From the NCBI RefSeq assembly GCF_024170465.1, contig NZ_JALJYF010000001.1:62001-126000 (forward strand): a DNA stretch of 64,000 bases, given 5' to 3'. The DNA comes from Natronospira proteinivora (lineage in GTDB: Bacteria; Pseudomonadota; Gammaproteobacteria; Natronospirales; Natronospiraceae). Positions within the stretch are counted from its first letter, which is position 1. Every line of letters starts with the position of its first letter. The notes beneath the pieces are model-generated. The model was not told the origin of the DNA. It was given only the letters and a program-made list of their open reading frames with translations, and did not search any database. The translations under genes and the position numbers were made by a program. Shown piece after piece: positions 36,697 to 46,100 of the stretch.

Positions 36697-38307
36697 TCAC
36701 ATTCGAAACACACCAAACCCATCGGGCTCGTCGATAGGCGCATTCAGCGACGCCGAAATCGCCATTCCGAGAACGCGCCGGGTATCCGCCGGATCAATGA
36801 TGCCGTCATCCCAGAGCCTGGCGGTGGCGTAGTAGGGATGGCCTTGGTCCTCGTACTGATCCCGGATGGCGTCCTTGAACTGTTCTTCTTCCTTTTCCGG
36901 CCAGTCCTTGCCCCGGGCTTCCAGACCATCCCGGCGCACGGTCGCCAGCACGGAAGCGGCCTGTTCGCCACCCATCACGGAGATACGGGCATTGGGCCAC
37001 ATCCACATCATGCGGGCCCCATAGGCCCGGCCACACATGGCGTAGTTGCCGGCCCCGAATGAGCCGCCGATGACCATGGTGAACTTGGGCACGCTGGCGG
37101 TGGCCACGGCGTTGACCATCTTGGCCCCGTCCTTGGCAATGCCGGCGTTCTCGTATTTCTTGCCCACCATGAAGCCGGTGATGTTCTGCAAGAACACCAG
37201 GGGAATGCCCCGTTGCTCGCAGAGCTGAATGAAGTGGGCGCCTTTCTGGGCGGACTCGGCAAAAAGAATGCCGTTGTTGGCAATGATGCCTACCGGATAA
37301 CCATGGATGCGGGCAAAGCCGGTAACCAGGGTCTTGCCGAACAGCGGCTTGAATTCATGCATCTCGGAGCCATCCACCACCCGGGCGATGATCTCGCGTA
37401 CATCCACCGGATGACGGGTTTCTTTTGGCGTAATCCCATAGAGATCATCTGCGGGATAAATCGGCTCCACAGGCTCAGCGATATCCAGGTCCACATACTT
37501 GCGGCCATTCAGACTGGCCACGATATCCCGGCAGATGGACAGGGCATGGGCGTCATCTTCGGCCAGATGATCCGCCACCCCGGAGATGCGGGTATGGACT
37601 TCACCGCCACCGAGGGATTCCGCATCCACTTCCTCACCCGTGGCGGCTTTTACCAGGGGCGGACCACCCAGGAAGATGGTGCCCTGTTCCCGCACGATGA
37701 TGGCTTCATCCGACATGGCGGGCACATAGGCCCCACCGGCGGTGCAGGAACCCATGACCACGGCGATCTGGGGAATGCCTTCAGCCGACATCTGGGCCTG
37801 GTTGTAGAAAATACGCCCGAAGTGTTCCTTGTCCGGGAAGACCTCGTCCTGCAGGGGCAAAAAGGCCCCGCCGGAGTCCACCAGATAAATGCAGGGCAGA
37901 CGGTTCTCCCGGGCGATTTCCTGGGCCCGGAGATGCTTTTTCACCGTCATGGGGTAGTAGGTGCCGCCCTTGACCGTGGCGTCATTGGCCACGATCACCA
38001 CTTCCCGACCTTGGACCCGACCGATGCCGGTAATCATGCCGGCGGCGGGGGCGGCATCGTCATACATGCCGTGGGCGGCCAGAGGGGAGAACTCCATAAA
38101 GGCGCTGCCATCATCCAGCAGGGCCTCGATCCGCTCCCGGGGCAAGAGCTTGCCCCGATCCGTATGCTTTTTCCGGGCCCGCTCACCACCGCCCAGGGCG
38201 GCCTTGCCCAGTTGATCCTTGAGGTCCGCCACCAGGCCTTCCATGTGTTCGGCATTGGCCTGAAAGGCCGGGTCGGAGCGATCGATTGTCGTCTTTAGGA
38301 CTGGCAT
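36697..38307 (-). CDS. liuB: 3-methylcrotonyl-CoA carboxylase, carboxyltransferase beta subunit
   Basis: Transfers the carboxyl group from biotin to 3-methylcrotonyl-CoA. The 536-residue protein has two crotonase-like halves, with [21 protein letters not shown] and [16 protein letters not shown] in the first and [21 protein letters not shown] plus [16 protein letters not shown] in the second, matching MCC beta. AAGGA precedes the ATG. A 274-bp MITE-like element begins 22 bp upstream, inside the spacer from the thiolase gene. Confidence 0.95.
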   Translation of the reverse strand: MPVLKTTIDRSDPAFQANAEHMEGLVADLKDQLGKAALGGGERARKKHTDRGKLLPRERIEALLDDGSAFMEFSPLAAHGMYDDAAPAAGMITGIGRVQGREVVIVANDATVKGGTYYPMTVKKHLRAQEIARENRLPCIYLVDSGGAFLPLQDEVFPDKEHFGRIFYNQAQMSAEGIPQIAVVMGSCTAGGAYVPAMSDEAIIVREQGTIFLGGPPLVKAATGEEVDAESLGGGEVHTRISGVADHLAEDDAHALSICRDIVASLNGRKYVDLDIAEPVEPIYPADDLYGITPKETRHPVDVREIIARVVDGSEMHEFKPLFGKTLVTGFARIHGYPVGIIANNGILFAESAQKGAHFIQLCEQRGIPLVFLQNITGFMVGKKYENAGIAKDGAKMVNAVATASVPKFTMVIGGSFGAGNYAMCGRAYGARMMWMWPNARISVMGGEQAASVLATVRRDGLEARGKDWPEKEEEQFKDAIRDQYEDQGHPYYATARLWDDGIIDPADTRRVLGMAISASLNAPIDEPDGFGVFRM

Positions 38308-38329
38308 GGGAAAAATCCTTTGGATTTAG

Positions 38330-38603
38330 GGAACCTCTGATTAATCTATTCGCGCCCGCAGTTGGTGCTGAGAGCGGCTGCTTCAAGGCGCATTGCGCAG
38401 CACAGTAGCCTCTGCGCTACGGGCAAGCAATGCGCCTTGAAGCAGCCGCTCTCAGCGCCAACCCCCTGCGGGCCAACGGGATTTTCCCTCTCGACTTCGT
38501 TGCTCCTCGCTCATGTAGCACTGAGGCTACACTACGCTCGTCGCGCCTCGCGAGAGAAAAAATCCCGTTGGCTGCGGGCGCGAATGGATTAATCAGAGGT
38601 TCC
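38330..38603. mobile_element. 274-bp MITE-like element with 32-bp terminal inverted repeats
   Basis: The ends are GGAACCTCTGATTAATC and on (38330-38361) and the inverted copy (38572-38603), with one mismatch over 32 bp. TTA flanks both sides (38326-38328 and 38604-38606), a possible 3-bp target duplication with one extra G at the left end. Inside are two large hairpins: 38362-38396 with 38427-38461 (35-bp arms, one mismatch) and 38473-38493 with 38551-38571 (21-bp arms, two mismatches). No open frame for a transposase is present. Confidence 0.85.
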
Positions 38604-38607
38604 TTAT

Positions 38608-38761
38608 CAAGCTACAAGCCGCAAGCTACAAGCAGGGGAGAGGTTGCCTCTGACAAGTGCATTTCTCCGGACCGAGGTGCTTCTCCGCGGCCTATTTCAA
38701 GGCTGCAAGCTCGACGCTCTCGCGGCCTGCTTGCAGCTTGAAGCTTATAGCTTGCAGCTCC
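38608..38761. repeat. Heptamer-arm element E
   Basis: Left arm: CAAGCTA (38608), CAAGCCG, CAAGCTA, CAAGCAG (ends 38635). Right arm: CTGCTTG (38727), CAGCTTG, AAGCTTA, TAGCTTG, CAGCTCC (ends 38761). The core includes TTTCTCCGGACCGAGG, related to A and B. It abuts the MITE-like element with only four bases between. Confidence 0.8.
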
Positions 38762-38765
38762 CTCT

Positions 38766-39950
38766 TTATACCCGCTCAACCGCAATGGCCGTGGCCTCAC
38801 CACCGCCAATGCAGAGCGAAGCCACGCCGCGCTTGCCGCCGGTGCGTTTCAGATTATGCAGCAGGGTGGTGATGATGCGTGCGCCGGTGGCGCCGATGGG
38901 ATGGCCCAGGGCGCATGCTCCGCCGTTGATGTTGAGTCTATCGCGGGGAATGCCCACGTCATGCATGGCGGCCATGGCCACCACGGCAAAGGCCTCATTC
39001 ACTTCATATAGGTCCACATCGTCCACCGACCAGCCCAGCTTTTCCTGGAGGTTCTTGATGGCGCCCACTGGAGCGGTGGTGAACCACTCGGGCTCCTGGG
39101 CGTGTCCGGCGTGGCCGACGATCTTGGCCAGGGGCTGAAGACCACGCTTCTCAGCTTCGGAAGCGCGCATCATCACCAGCGCCGAGGCGCCATCGGAAAT
39201 GGAGGAAGAGGTGGCGGCGGTGACGGTGCCATCCTTCTTGAAGGCGGCACGCATGGACGGGATCTTGTCCACATTGCATTTGCCGGGCTCTTCATCCGTG
39301 TCCACCACGGTATCGCCCTTGCGGCCCTTGATGGTGACCGGAGTGATTTCATCATTGAAAAAACCCTTTTCCACGGCAGTCTGAGCCAGTTTCACTGACT
39401 CAATGGCGAACTCGTCCTGGGCCTCGCGGGTAAAGTTGTACTTGTCGGCACAGGTTTCGCCAAAGCCACCCATCATCTGTCCGTCATAGGGGTTCTGCAG
39501 GCCATCGAAGAACATGTGATCGATGACTTCCTGGTGACCCATGCGCATGCCGCCGCGAGCCTTGGGCAGGAGATAAGGGGCGTTGGTCATGGATTCCATG
39601 CCACCGACCACAATCACATCGGCCGAGCCGGCCGCGATCAGATCATGGCCCATCATGGCGGCCTTCATGCCGGAACCGCAGACCTTGTTGATGGTGGTGC
39701 AGCCGGTGCCCTTGTCGATGCCCGCGCCCAGGGAGGCTTGGCGGGCCGGGGCCTGGCCGAGACCGGCCGGCAGCACACAGCCGAAGATCACTTCGCTCAC
39801 ATCCGTGCTGCCCAGCTTGGCGTCTTCCATCACGGCCTGAATGGCCGCAGAACCCAGCTGCGGAGCTTGCGCACCGGAAAGACCGCCCTGGAAAGAACCA
39901 ATGGGGGTGCGGCGGGCGGCGGCGATGACGATGGGATCATTGCTAGACAT
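38766..39950 (-). CDS. Acetyl-CoA C-acyltransferase (thiolase)
   Basis: Thiolase of 394 residues. The nucleophile is Cys in NKVCGSGMKAAM, and the other active-site motifs are VNEAFAV, GGACALGHPIGATGAR and the C-terminal SLCIGGGEA. In this setting it could cleave acetoacetyl-CoA from leucine and 2-methylacetoacetyl-CoA from isoleucine; the second would match the HSD10-like gene at the end of the block. AGGAGG lies six bases before the ATG. Confidence 0.93.
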   Translation of the reverse strand: MSSNDPIVIAAARRTPIGSFQGGLSGAQAPQLGSAAIQAVMEDAKLGSTDVSEVIFGCVLPAGLGQAPARQASLGAGIDKGTGCTTINKVCGSGMKAAMMGHDLIAAGSADVIVVGGMESMTNAPYLLPKARGGMRMGHQEVIDHMFFDGLQNPYDGQMMGGFGETCADKYNFTREAQDEFAIESVKLAQTAVEKGFFNDEITPVTIKGRKGDTVVDTDEEPGKCNVDKIPSMRAAFKKDGTVTAATSSSISDGASALVMMRASEAEKRGLQPLAKIVGHAGHAQEPEWFTTAPVGAIKNLQEKLGWSVDDVDLYEVNEAFAVVAMAAMHDVGIPRDRLNINGGACALGHPIGATGARIITTLLHNLKRTGGKRGVASLCIGGGEATAIAVERV

Positions 39951-39973
39951 GGGAAACCTCCTGAAAAAATGAC

Positions 39974-40053
39974 CGTAGGAGCGAATTCATTCGCGATTTC
40001 CATGCATTGTCCTGCCACCCGGAGGTGGAATCGCGGATGAATCCGCTCCTACG
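39974..40053. repeat. REP-type inverted pair 3
   Basis: Arms 39974-39998 and 40029-40053, 25 bp, differing at two positions. The left arm hairpin is GCGAA/TTCGC, the right GCGGA/TCCGC: the two changes compensate each other within each arm. It is the main content of the liuA-thiolase spacer, which lacks a heptamer element. Confidence 0.88.
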
Positions 40054-40072
40054 CAGCTGTTAGAAATTCTGC

Positions 40073-41239
40073 TTAGGGGCTCATGGCGTTAAACAATTCG
40101 CGGCCGATGAGCATCCGCCGAATCTCGTTAGTGCCAGCGCCGATGTCGTATAGCTTGGCGTCGCGCAGGATTCGGCCGGTGGGGTATTCATTGATATAGC
40201 CGTTGCCGCCCAGGCACTGGATGCTTTCCAGGGCCACCTTGACGGCGGATTCGGAGCAATACATCAGGCAGGCGGCAGCATCCCAGCGCACCTGTTCGCC
40301 CTGGTCAAAGGCTTCCGCCACCCGATAAGCAAAGGCCCGGGAGGACTGCAGGGCGGTGTACATATCGGCAATCTTGGCCTGCATGATGCCGAAGGCCCCG
40401 ATGGACTTGCCGAACTGCTTTCGCTCATGCATGTAGGGCAGGACCTGATCCATGCCGGCCTGCATCAGTCCGACAGGGCCGCCGGACAGCACCAGGCGTT
40501 CCGAATCCAGGCCCCGCATGAGGATATAAACTCCCTCATTGACCTCACCCAGGATGTTTTCCTCGGGGATCTCGCAATCTTCGAAGACCAGCTCGCAGGT
40601 GTTGGAACCCCGCATGCCCAGCTTGTCCAGCTTCTGGGCGGTGCGGAAACCTTTCATGCCCTTTTCCACCAAAAAGGCGGTCACGGTCTTGGAGCCCAGA
40701 TCCTTGTTGGCGGTGCGCATGTAAACGATCAGCACATCGGCCTCGGGACCATTGGTGATCCACATCTTGTTGCCATTGGCCACCCAGACATTGCCTTTCT
40801 TCTCGGCCCGACAGCTCATGGAACCCACCACATCGGAACCGGCCCCCGGTTCAGACATGGCAAGAGCCCCCACCCATTCGCCGGAACAAAGCTTGGGCAG
40901 GTACTTCTGCTTTTGCGCTTCGGTGCCGTTCAAGAAGATATTGTTGATGCAGAGATTGGAGTGGGCCCCGTAGGACAGGCCGATGGAGCCGGAGGCCCGG
41001 GAGATTTCCTCCATGCAGACCAGATGGGCCAGATAGCCCATGTTCGAGCCGCCGTATTCTTCCGAGACGGTCATGCCCAAAAGGCCCATTTCACCCATCT
41101 TTTGCCACATTTCCTGGGGGAATTCGTTCTTCTCGTCCACCTCGGCGGCGATGGGTGCAATCTCGCTCTGGGCAAAGCGCTCCACGGATTCACGGAGCAT
41201 GTCCAGTTCTTCGTTGATATGGGTGTTGATGACGGTCAT
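40073..41239 (-). CDS. liuA: Isovaleryl-CoA dehydrogenase
   Basis: FAD enzyme oxidising isovaleryl-CoA to 3-methylcrotonyl-CoA. The start is ATG 41239 ([12 protein letters not shown]) after AGGAGC, giving 388 residues. Acyl-CoA dehydrogenase motifs are [17 protein letters not shown] and [15 protein letters not shown], then [19 protein letters not shown], where the Glu is the position used by isovaleryl-CoA dehydrogenases as catalytic base, and [21 protein letters not shown]. Confidence 0.94.
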   Translation of the reverse strand: MTVINTHINEELDMLRESVERFAQSEIAPIAAEVDEKNEFPQEMWQKMGEMGLLGMTVSEEYGGSNMGYLAHLVCMEEISRASGSIGLSYGAHSNLCINNIFLNGTEAQKQKYLPKLCSGEWVGALAMSEPGAGSDVVGSMSCRAEKKGNVWVANGNKMWITNGPEADVLIVYMRTANKDLGSKTVTAFLVEKGMKGFRTAQKLDKLGMRGSNTCELVFEDCEIPEENILGEVNEGVYILMRGLDSERLVLSGGPVGLMQAGMDQVLPYMHERKQFGKSIGAFGIMQAKIADMYTALQSSRAFAYRVAEAFDQGEQVRWDAAACLMYCSESAVKVALESIQCLGGNGYINEYPTGRILRDAKLYDIGAGTNEIRRMLIGRELFNAMSP

Positions 41240-41256
41240 AAACGGCTCCTTCGGAG

Positions 41257-41436
41257 AGCTGTAAGCTACAAGCCACAAGCTTCAAGCAGACCGTGCAGTC
41301 TCGTCGCTTTTCGGCTGGAACCACTTTCTAAGCGGTTTCCAGTCCTGGCTTTATCCAAGAGAGGTTCCCTGCCAGTCGACCTGCTACCGGTAGGGAACCC
41401 GAATTCGGCTTCAAGCTGCTTGCAGCTTGAAGCTGG
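41257..41436. repeat. Heptamer-arm element F
   Basis: Left arm: TAAGCTA (41262), CAAGCCA, CAAGCTT, CAAGCAG (ends 41289). Right arm: CTGCTTG (41416), CAGCTTG, AAGCTGG (ends 41436). The core of about 125 bp is longer than in A and B and shows little similarity to them; it holds its own hairpins such as GGTTCCCTGCC and on with GGTAGGGAACC. Confidence 0.75.
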
Positions 41437-41460
41437 CCGAAGGCCGTTAGGCCTTCGGCC
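41435..41460. repeat. Inverted duplication of the leucine dehydrogenase 3' end
   Basis: GGCCGAAGGCC (41435-41445) is the exact inverted copy of GGCCTTCGGCC (41450-41460) at the end of the gene; the stop codon is in the 4-nt loop. The 11-bp hairpin straddles the stop and leads into element F. Confidence 0.8.
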
Positions 41461-42550
41461 GACGGCCGGACATGCGCTTGGAACGCCGCTCTACATGGGG
41501 CAGCTTCACATGGCTCATGGCCTCGATGCGCTCTTCGGCCAGTCGGTCGGCGGCCTGCCAGCTGGGGATGCCGTCGCGATCGGCAATGGCAAAGATATTC
41601 TCGATGATGTCGTAAATGCCCTTCACCTGCCGGAAGGCGCGGTCCCGGTTATAGCCCTGCAGCTCAATGGCTACATTCATCAGGCCGCCGGCGTTGATGG
41701 CGTAGTCCGGGGCGTAGATCATGCCGCGCTTTTCCAGCTCGGTGCCGTGGCGTTCCTCGGCCAGCTGGTTGTTGGCGGAACCGGCCACGATGTCGCACTT
41801 GAGGCGGCCAATGGTGTCGTCATTGACTGTGGCACCCAGGGCACAGGGCACGTAGACATCGCAGTCCACATCGTAGATGGCATCCAGGTCCACGATCTCG
41901 CAACCCATTTCCTTGCACTCGTCCAGCCGTGCCTGGTTCATGTCGCAGACCGTTACCTTGGCGCCTTCCTCGCGCAGCTTGCGGATAATATGGATGCCCA
42001 CATTACCGGCCCCCTGGACGGCGTAGCTGGCCTTGCCCAGGTCGGTATGGCCGTATTTGCGGTTCAGGCAGGCCTGGATGCCGCGAATGGTGCCATAGGC
42101 TGTCAGGGGGGAGGGGTCGCCACCACCGCCGTGGACTTCGGGTACGCCCACCACATTGTCGGTTTCGGTGAAGATATATTCCATGTCGCCGACGGTGGTG
42201 TTCACGTCCTCGGCGGTGATGTAGCGTCCGCCCAGGGAGTCAATGAACTTGCCCAGTGCCCGGAAGAAGGCCTCGCTCTTGTCCTTCTTGGGATCACCAA
42301 TGATGACGGACTTGCCGCCACCCAGGTTCAGGCCGGACACGGCTGCCTTGTAGGTCATGCCGCGGGACAGGCGCAGTACATCGGTGAGCGCATCGTCCTC
42401 GCTGTCATAGGGCCACATCCGTAGGCCACCCAGGGCGGGGCCCAGCACGGTGTTGTGGATCGCCACGATGGCTTTCAGACCGCTGTCCTTGTGATGGAAG
42501 AACACGACCTGTTCATGACCCATCTGTTCTGCAGTGGCGAAAAGCTCCAT
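41447..42550 (-). CDS. ldh: Leucine dehydrogenase (NAD-dependent, Leu/Val/Ile)
   Basis: Oxidatively deaminates branched-chain amino acids to 2-oxo acids, the entry step of the pathway. The 367-residue protein has GPALGGLRMWPY and LSRGMTYKAAVSGLNLGGGKS, containing the catalytic lysines, and VQGAGNVGIHIIRKLREEGA for NAD binding. The ending is basic (RRSKRMSGRRPKA). AGGAGG lies six bases before the ATG. It is the first gene of the minus-strand block, so the following Leu/Ile genes may share its promoter. Confidence 0.94.
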   Translation of the reverse strand: MELFATAEQMGHEQVVFFHHKDSGLKAIVAIHNTVLGPALGGLRMWPYDSEDDALTDVLRLSRGMTYKAAVSGLNLGGGKSVIIGDPKKDKSEAFFRALGKFIDSLGGRYITAEDVNTTVGDMEYIFTETDNVVGVPEVHGGGGDPSPLTAYGTIRGIQACLNRKYGHTDLGKASYAVQGAGNVGIHIIRKLREEGAKVTVCDMNQARLDECKEMGCEIVDLDAIYDVDCDVYVPCALGATVNDDTIGRLKCDIVAGSANNQLAEERHGTELEKRGMIYAPDYAINAGGLMNVAIELQGYNRDRAFRQVKGIYDIIENIFAIADRDGIPSWQAADRLAEERIEAMSHVKLPHVERRSKRMSGRRPKA

Positions 42551-42829
42551 ATTGTCCTCCTGAGACGGAAAGAAACTGTTTTGTTACCGGACCCGCCCGT
42601 AGCCGGTCCCAAATGGTTTTGGTGACCGGGCGATGATCCGGCCATGGCGCCAACCCGTTGTCTGTTTCAGCATCGGGTCGGACAGTAGGATCCGGATCGT
42701 CGGGGATTGTGTCAGCGTCAGCGTGTTGTCAGCGTTTGACGAGACCTTAATTCAAGACACCGCCTGAATGGGCGGTCTTAAACCATGCCTGTTTGTCTGA
42801 ACTGGGGCCGGTGGTTTTCGGGAGCGCGA

Positions 42830-42860
42830 ATTATAGCAGCAAGTTTGCTTGCCGGGGCCA
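42830..42860 (-). promoter_or_regulatory. Candidate leucine dehydrogenase promoter with palindrome in the spacer
   Basis: The minus strand has a perfect TATAAT at 42830-42835. The -35 region is poor (TGGCCC with a 19-base spacer). The spacer is filled by the palindrome GCAAG-TTTG-CTTGC (42839-42852). A palindrome inside a long spacer is the layout used by MerR-family activators, and LiuR, a known regulator of liu genes, is a MerR-family protein. No regulator gene lies in the window, so this is inference. Confidence 0.45.
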
Positions 42861-43072
42861 GGAGCGGGCTGAAATGCTGCAAACGCCCGTTTGAAACGTG
42901 GCTTGATTTCTCGGCCCTGTATCTACCTTATGCAGCTGAAAATTCATGAAAAAACACGGCCGTGGCTGTTTGAATTCGGTCGGTTTGGGCTCCCTCGAGG
43001 GTAGGTGGTGTCGGCACTTGTCCGGGGGCTTTTACCGGTGATTGGCGGACCATAAAGGCCGGAAACTCGCTG

Positions 43073-43096
43073 TAACGGTGGCATGACCGTTATAAT
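43073..43096 (+). promoter_or_regulatory. icmF promoter -10 overlapped by a perfect inverted repeat
   Basis: TATAAT at 43091-43096 lies about 70 bases before the icmF ATG. The perfect inverted repeat TAACGGT-N6-ACCGTTA (43073-43092) covers the -35/-10 spacer and the first two bases of the -10, the expected place for a repressor operator. Confidence 0.55.
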
Positions 43097-43163
43097 CGCC
43101 GGTTTCAGACTTCAGTATTTTCCATCCGCGCCCGGCGCGGAGGCGACAAGAGGCGTACACACA

Positions 43164-46100
43164 ATGGGTAGCGCAGCATCTCGCATTCAAGGTTCCGCCA
43201 ACACCGCCGGTCAGGAAGTGCCCCTGCGCTTTGTGACCGCCGCCTCCCTGTTTGATGGTCACGATGCCGCTATCAACATGATCCGGCGCATTCTCCAGTC
43301 CAACGGGGCGGAGGTGATTCATCTGGGCCATAACCGGGCGGTGGCCGATATCGTGCGGGCCGCCATCCAGGAGGATGCCGACGGCATTGCCGTGTCCTCC
43401 TACCAGGGCGGCCACATGGAGTACTTCAAGTACATGGTGGACATGCTGCGTGAGAAGGACTGCGAGCATATCCGCGTGGTGGTGGGTGGTGGCGGCACCA
43501 TCGTGCCCCATGAGATCGCCGAGCTGGAAGAATACGGCGTGGAGAAGGTCTACACCCCCCATGACGGCATGTCCATGGGCTTAAAGGGCATGATTGATGA
43601 TGTCTTTGAACGGGTTCATGCCTGGCAAAAACCCGCCTTCGAGCCCAGCCGTGGCGACAAATCCGACCATATCGAGGTGGGTAGGACCCTGTCCCTAATC
43701 GAGCAGGCCGCAGGGGATCAAGACTTGCTCAAGGACCTGACCAAGGACTGGCATGCCACCGCCAACCGGCCCCCGGTGCTGGGGATTACCGGCACCGGCG
43801 GGGCCGGCAAGAGTTCCCTGACTGATGAGCTGCTCAATCGATTCCGCCGCTTCTTCCCGGATCTGGATATCGCCGTGCTGGCGGTGGATCCCACCCGCCG
43901 ACGCACCGGCGGGGCCCTGCTGGGGGATCGCATTCGCATGAATTCCCTCATGGACGAGAAGATCTTCATGCGTTCCATGGCCACCCGGCGGGCCCATCTG
44001 GCCACCAGTGCGGCCATCCAGGAATCCCTGCAATACCTGCGCTCCTGCGGTTTCGGTCTGATTATCCTGGAGACCGCCGGTATTGGTCAGAGCGATTCGG
44101 AGGTGGTGGACCTGGTGGATTACTCCCTGTATGTAATGACCAGCGAATTCGGTGCGGCCAGTCAGCTCGAGAAGATCGAGATGCTGGATTACGCCGATAC
44201 CATCGCCATTAACAAGTTTGAAAAGCGTGGCTCCAAGGATGCCCTGCGGGATGTGCGCAAGCAGTGGAAGCGCAATCACCTGGCCTTCGACAAGCCCGAG
44301 GACGAGATCCCGGTCTATCCCACCATTGCCAGCCAGTTCAACGACCCGGGCATGAACCGCCTGTTCAAGGCTCTGGTGAACGGTTTCACCGAAAAGCTGG
44401 AGCTGTCCGAAGACCGCTGGCGGGTGGATGCCGAGTTCCCGGAAGTGGATGTGGAACGCCAGGCCCTGATTCCGCCGTCTCGCGAACGCTACCTGGCCGA
44501 GATCGCCCAGGTGGGCCGCCGCGCCCACGAAACTGCCGAGACCGCCGCCGAAGCCGCCTCCCGGGCTCATGCCTGTTATGAAGCCTTGAAAACCCTGGAG
44601 GATGAACGCCTGCCGGAACCGCTGACCCCCTATCCCGGGGACGCCTTGACCGAGGGCGACGACAACAGCCTGCGGACCCTGCGCCAGCGCTACAACGCCG
44701 CCCTGGAAGATATCGGCGAAGAAGGCCGCAAGCTGCTGGAATCCTGGCCCGAGCGACGGGAGGCGGCCCGTTCCGAGACCTTTAGCTACAAGGTCCGGGG
44801 CAAGGAAATCACCGGCGACAATTACACCGAATCCCTGGCCGGAATCCAGATCCCCAAGATCGGCGTGCCCCGTTATCGCGACTGGGGTGACATCCTCCAT
44901 TGGCGGATGAAGGAGAACCTGCCCGGGGACTTCCCCTTCACCGCCGGTGTCTTCCCCTACCGCCGGGAAGGCGAGGACCCCACCCGCATGTTTGCTGGTG
45001 AGGGTACGCCCGAGCGCACCAACCGGCGATTCCACTATGTGGCCGGCGGTCAGCCCTTCACCCGTCTGTCCACCGCCTTCGATTCGGTGACCCTCTACGG
45101 GGAAGACCCGGACGAGCGGCCGGATATCTACGGGCGGATCGGCAACTCCGGGGTGTCCATTGCCACCGTGGACGATATGAAAAAGCTGTACTCCGGCTTT
45201 GATCTGCTGGCACCCACCACCTCGGTGTCCATGACCATCAACGGCCCGGCGCCCATCATCCTGGCCATGTTCATGAATGCGGCCATTGATCAGCGGGTGG
45301 AAACCTGGCTCAAGGAGGAAGGCCGCTGGGACGAGGCCAAAAAGCAGATCGATCAGCTGTTCAGTGACGGCGAAACCCCGCATTACTCCGGTGAGGTCCC
45401 GGAAGGGCATAACCGCCACGGTCTGCGTCTTCTGGGTGTGCCCGGGGATCAGTTGGTGCCGGCGGAGGTTTATGAAAAGCTCAAGACCGAAGCCATCCAG
45501 TCGGTGCGGGGTACCGTGCAGGCCGATATCCTGAAAGAGGACCAGGCTCAGAATACCTGTATCTTCTCCACGGAGTTCGCGCTCAAGATGATGGGGGATG
45601 TGCAGCAGTACTTCTCCGAAAACAATGTGCGCAACTTCTACAGTGTCTCTATCAGCGGCTATCACATTGCCGAGGCCGGGGCGAACCCCATCACCCAACT
45701 GGCCCTGACCCTGTCCAACGGCTTTACCATCGTGGAGTACTACCTGGCCCGGGGCATGGATATCAATGAATTCGCCCCCAACCTGAGTTTCTTCTTCTCC
45801 AATGGCATGGACCCGGAATACGCGGTGATCGGGCGGGTGGCCCGCCGCATCTGGGCCCGGGCAATGCGGGATATCTACCAGGGCAATGAGCGCTCCCAGA
45901 AGCTCAAGTACCACATCCAGACTTCCGGGCGTTCACTCCACGCCCAGGAAATCCAGTTCAACGATATCCGTACCACCCTGCAGGCCCTGTATGCCCTTTA
46001 CGACAACTGCAACAGCCTGCACACCAATGCCTATGACGAGGCCATTACCACCCCCACCGAGGAATCGGTGCGCCGGGCCATGGCTATCCAGATGATCATC

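Larger units (their letters stand above)
42551..43163. other. 613-bp divergent regulatory spacer between leucine dehydrogenase and icmF
   Basis: No gene is seen in this stretch. It contains the promoters of both units and several inverted repeats: a leader hairpin 42603-42629 (CCGGTC with CCAAA arms), another at 42754-42779 (AAGAC and CGCC arms), a palindrome in the ldh promoter spacer, CAAACG-CC-CGTTTG at 42880-42893, and the icmF operator candidate at 43073-43092. If ldh starts near 42822 its leader is about 270 nt; a 29-codon frame in it has no leucine clustering. Confidence 0.6.

Noticed and set aside
36690-36715. Inverted copy of the liuB 3' end as seen at three other genes
   Set aside because: Only four bases pair perfectly (TTCG/CGAA) around the stop codon, which is within chance.
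40427-42424. Long plus-strand open frame opposite liuA and leucine dehydrogenase
   Set aside because: It runs across two well-identified minus-strand genes and the repeat-filled spacer; the predicted sequence has no family features.
42660-42800. Leucine attenuator leader peptide before leucine dehydrogenase
   Set aside because: The only leader frame of useful size has a single Leu codon and no Leu/Ile/Val cluster, and no U-tract terminator follows the leader hairpins.
43083-43163. Upstream ATG of icmF
   Set aside because: The predicted TATAAT lies after this ATG, and the IcmF family begins shortly before the DGHDAA motif, fitting ATG 43164.
43695-45914. Long antisense open frame opposite icmF
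   Set aside because: It mirrors the icmF codons in a GC-rich gene, has a composition rich in Gly, His and Gln, no recognisable domain, and no ribosome-binding site of note.
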